Assembly (NCBI RefSeq): GCF_035083965.1
Contig: NC_089739.1
Span: 9,412,001 to 9,476,000, forward strand
DNA length: 64,000 bases
Direction of reading: 5' to 3'
Origin: Branchiostoma lanceolatum
Lineage: Eukaryota; Chordata; Leptocardii; Amphioxiformes; Branchiostomatidae
The translations under genes were made by a program, and so were the position numbers. The notes beneath the pieces are model-generated. The model was not told the origin of the DNA. It searched no databases and worked only from the letters and a program-made list of their open reading frames with translations. Numbering within the stretch: position 1 is the stretch's first letter; every line of letters begins with the position of its first letter. Positions 63,359 to 64,000 of this stretch are shown here, piece after piece.

Positions 63359-64000
63359 GTAAGATTAGATAAACGTAGTAAGGTTAAGAAGGTCATACGA
63401 CACAAAGCTATAGATAAAGCGGTTGCTTGGTTCGGCGAAAGATGATATGATAAGGTCAGAATGACGATGATGATGTTGATGATGATGATGATGATGTTGT
63501 TGTTGATGATGATGATGATGATGATGATGTGGTTCCTCCTGCGTTATGACCCATCCGAGTTGACGCCCCTAACTGAAGATATGTACTTGTTTTTAACTGA
63601 GTACAATGATGAAAATTGGTGTGAAGTGCCTCAAGTTCCCAAGAGCACGGCATTTTCATGCTAGGTATTCGAACCCAGAACCTTTAGATTCTCAGTCAGC
63701 TACCCTAAAGCCTCCGTCACAAATAAGAAATTCGGCTCGGCCGACGTGTTGGCGAGCTTTGAATGTGCATTTTCGGGCGAAGTGCGGCCGACGTCCTGTC
63801 GATTACGCGGGCTTCGGGGAAATTTTTAGAAATAAAAGTTGATCCAAATATTGGCCTTTTACCAGGTTAGTCGATACTAACTTCGTCCATGTCCATGAGA
63901 TGGTACCATCTCATGGGGGATTTTTAGTTTTTAGAGTTCGACGGACGTCGACCGAGATTTTCATTGGAAAATACGGTCGACGCTCGGGCGATTTTGAAAT
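63359..64000. other. Intron of the FAM151 gene with repeats
   Basis: No exon recognised to the end of the window. It contains a GATGAT microsatellite, and at about 63610-63700 a SINE-like fragment (GTATTCGAACCCAGAACC, reverse B-box-like). Confidence 0.5.
63457..63530. repeat. (GAT)n microsatellite
   Basis: Trinucleotide GAT/GTT run giving false poly-Met and poly-Ser frames. Confidence 0.9.

Overview
The window is animal genomic DNA. Intron-rich genes with GT-AG splice sites encode mosaic extracellular proteins and death-fold signalling proteins, set among MITEs, SINE-like repeats and microsatellites. The mix of expanded innate-immune modules (TIR, Death, RHIM-like, OTU, fibrinogen, C-type lectin, farnesoic-acid-O-methyltransferase-like) and the style of the repeats suggest a lancelet (Branchiostoma-like) genome. 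That is inference; nothing in the sequence names the species. All gene models were assembled by eye from splice sites, reading frame and intron phase. Every complete model sums to a multiple of three and is open throughout.

Layout: (1) 817-2654 (+): 3' part of a nicotinic-type Cys-loop cation channel. (2) 5435-23077 (+): a 20-exon gene for a 1670-residue protein. It has a signal peptide, fibrinogen-related domain, two C-type lectin domains, an EGF-like domain, a discoidin domain, a farnesoic-acid-O-methyltransferase-like domain, a Sushi domain and a Thr-rich mucin stalk, all joined in phase to a complete Cys-loop channel of the glycine/GABA receptor type. (3) 50742-25422 (-): a 30-exon gene for a 1478-residue type I receptor. 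Its ectodomain is Ig-like plus fibronectin III. Its cytoplasmic tail holds a SEA/ferredoxin-like region, an OTU protease, a death fold, TIR, a second death fold, two RHIM-like motifs and a C-terminal Death domain. (4) 52941-58861 (+): a 10-exon gene for a 712-residue Ig-Ig-TM-Death receptor, head-to-head with gene 3. (5) 60534 to past the window end (+): the 5' part of a FAM151/menorin-family gene.

Genes 3 and 4 look like a divergent pair of immune receptors. They share the signal-peptide and first-Ig exon design but have very different signalling tails. The gene 3 tail combines TIR, RHIM, Death and ubiquitin-editing modules in one chain. Gene 2 looks like a surface channel carrying a stack of carbohydrate- or surface-recognition domains. 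The two channel genes lie side by side with opposite predicted ion selectivity.

Repeats include a clean non-autonomous piggyBac-like element (46642-47993, TTAA duplication). It interrupts a duplicated fibronectin exon of gene 3. There are also a 1.09-kb terminal-inverted-repeat element, fold-back elements, SINE-like copies, a 31-bp minisatellite and several long microsatellites.
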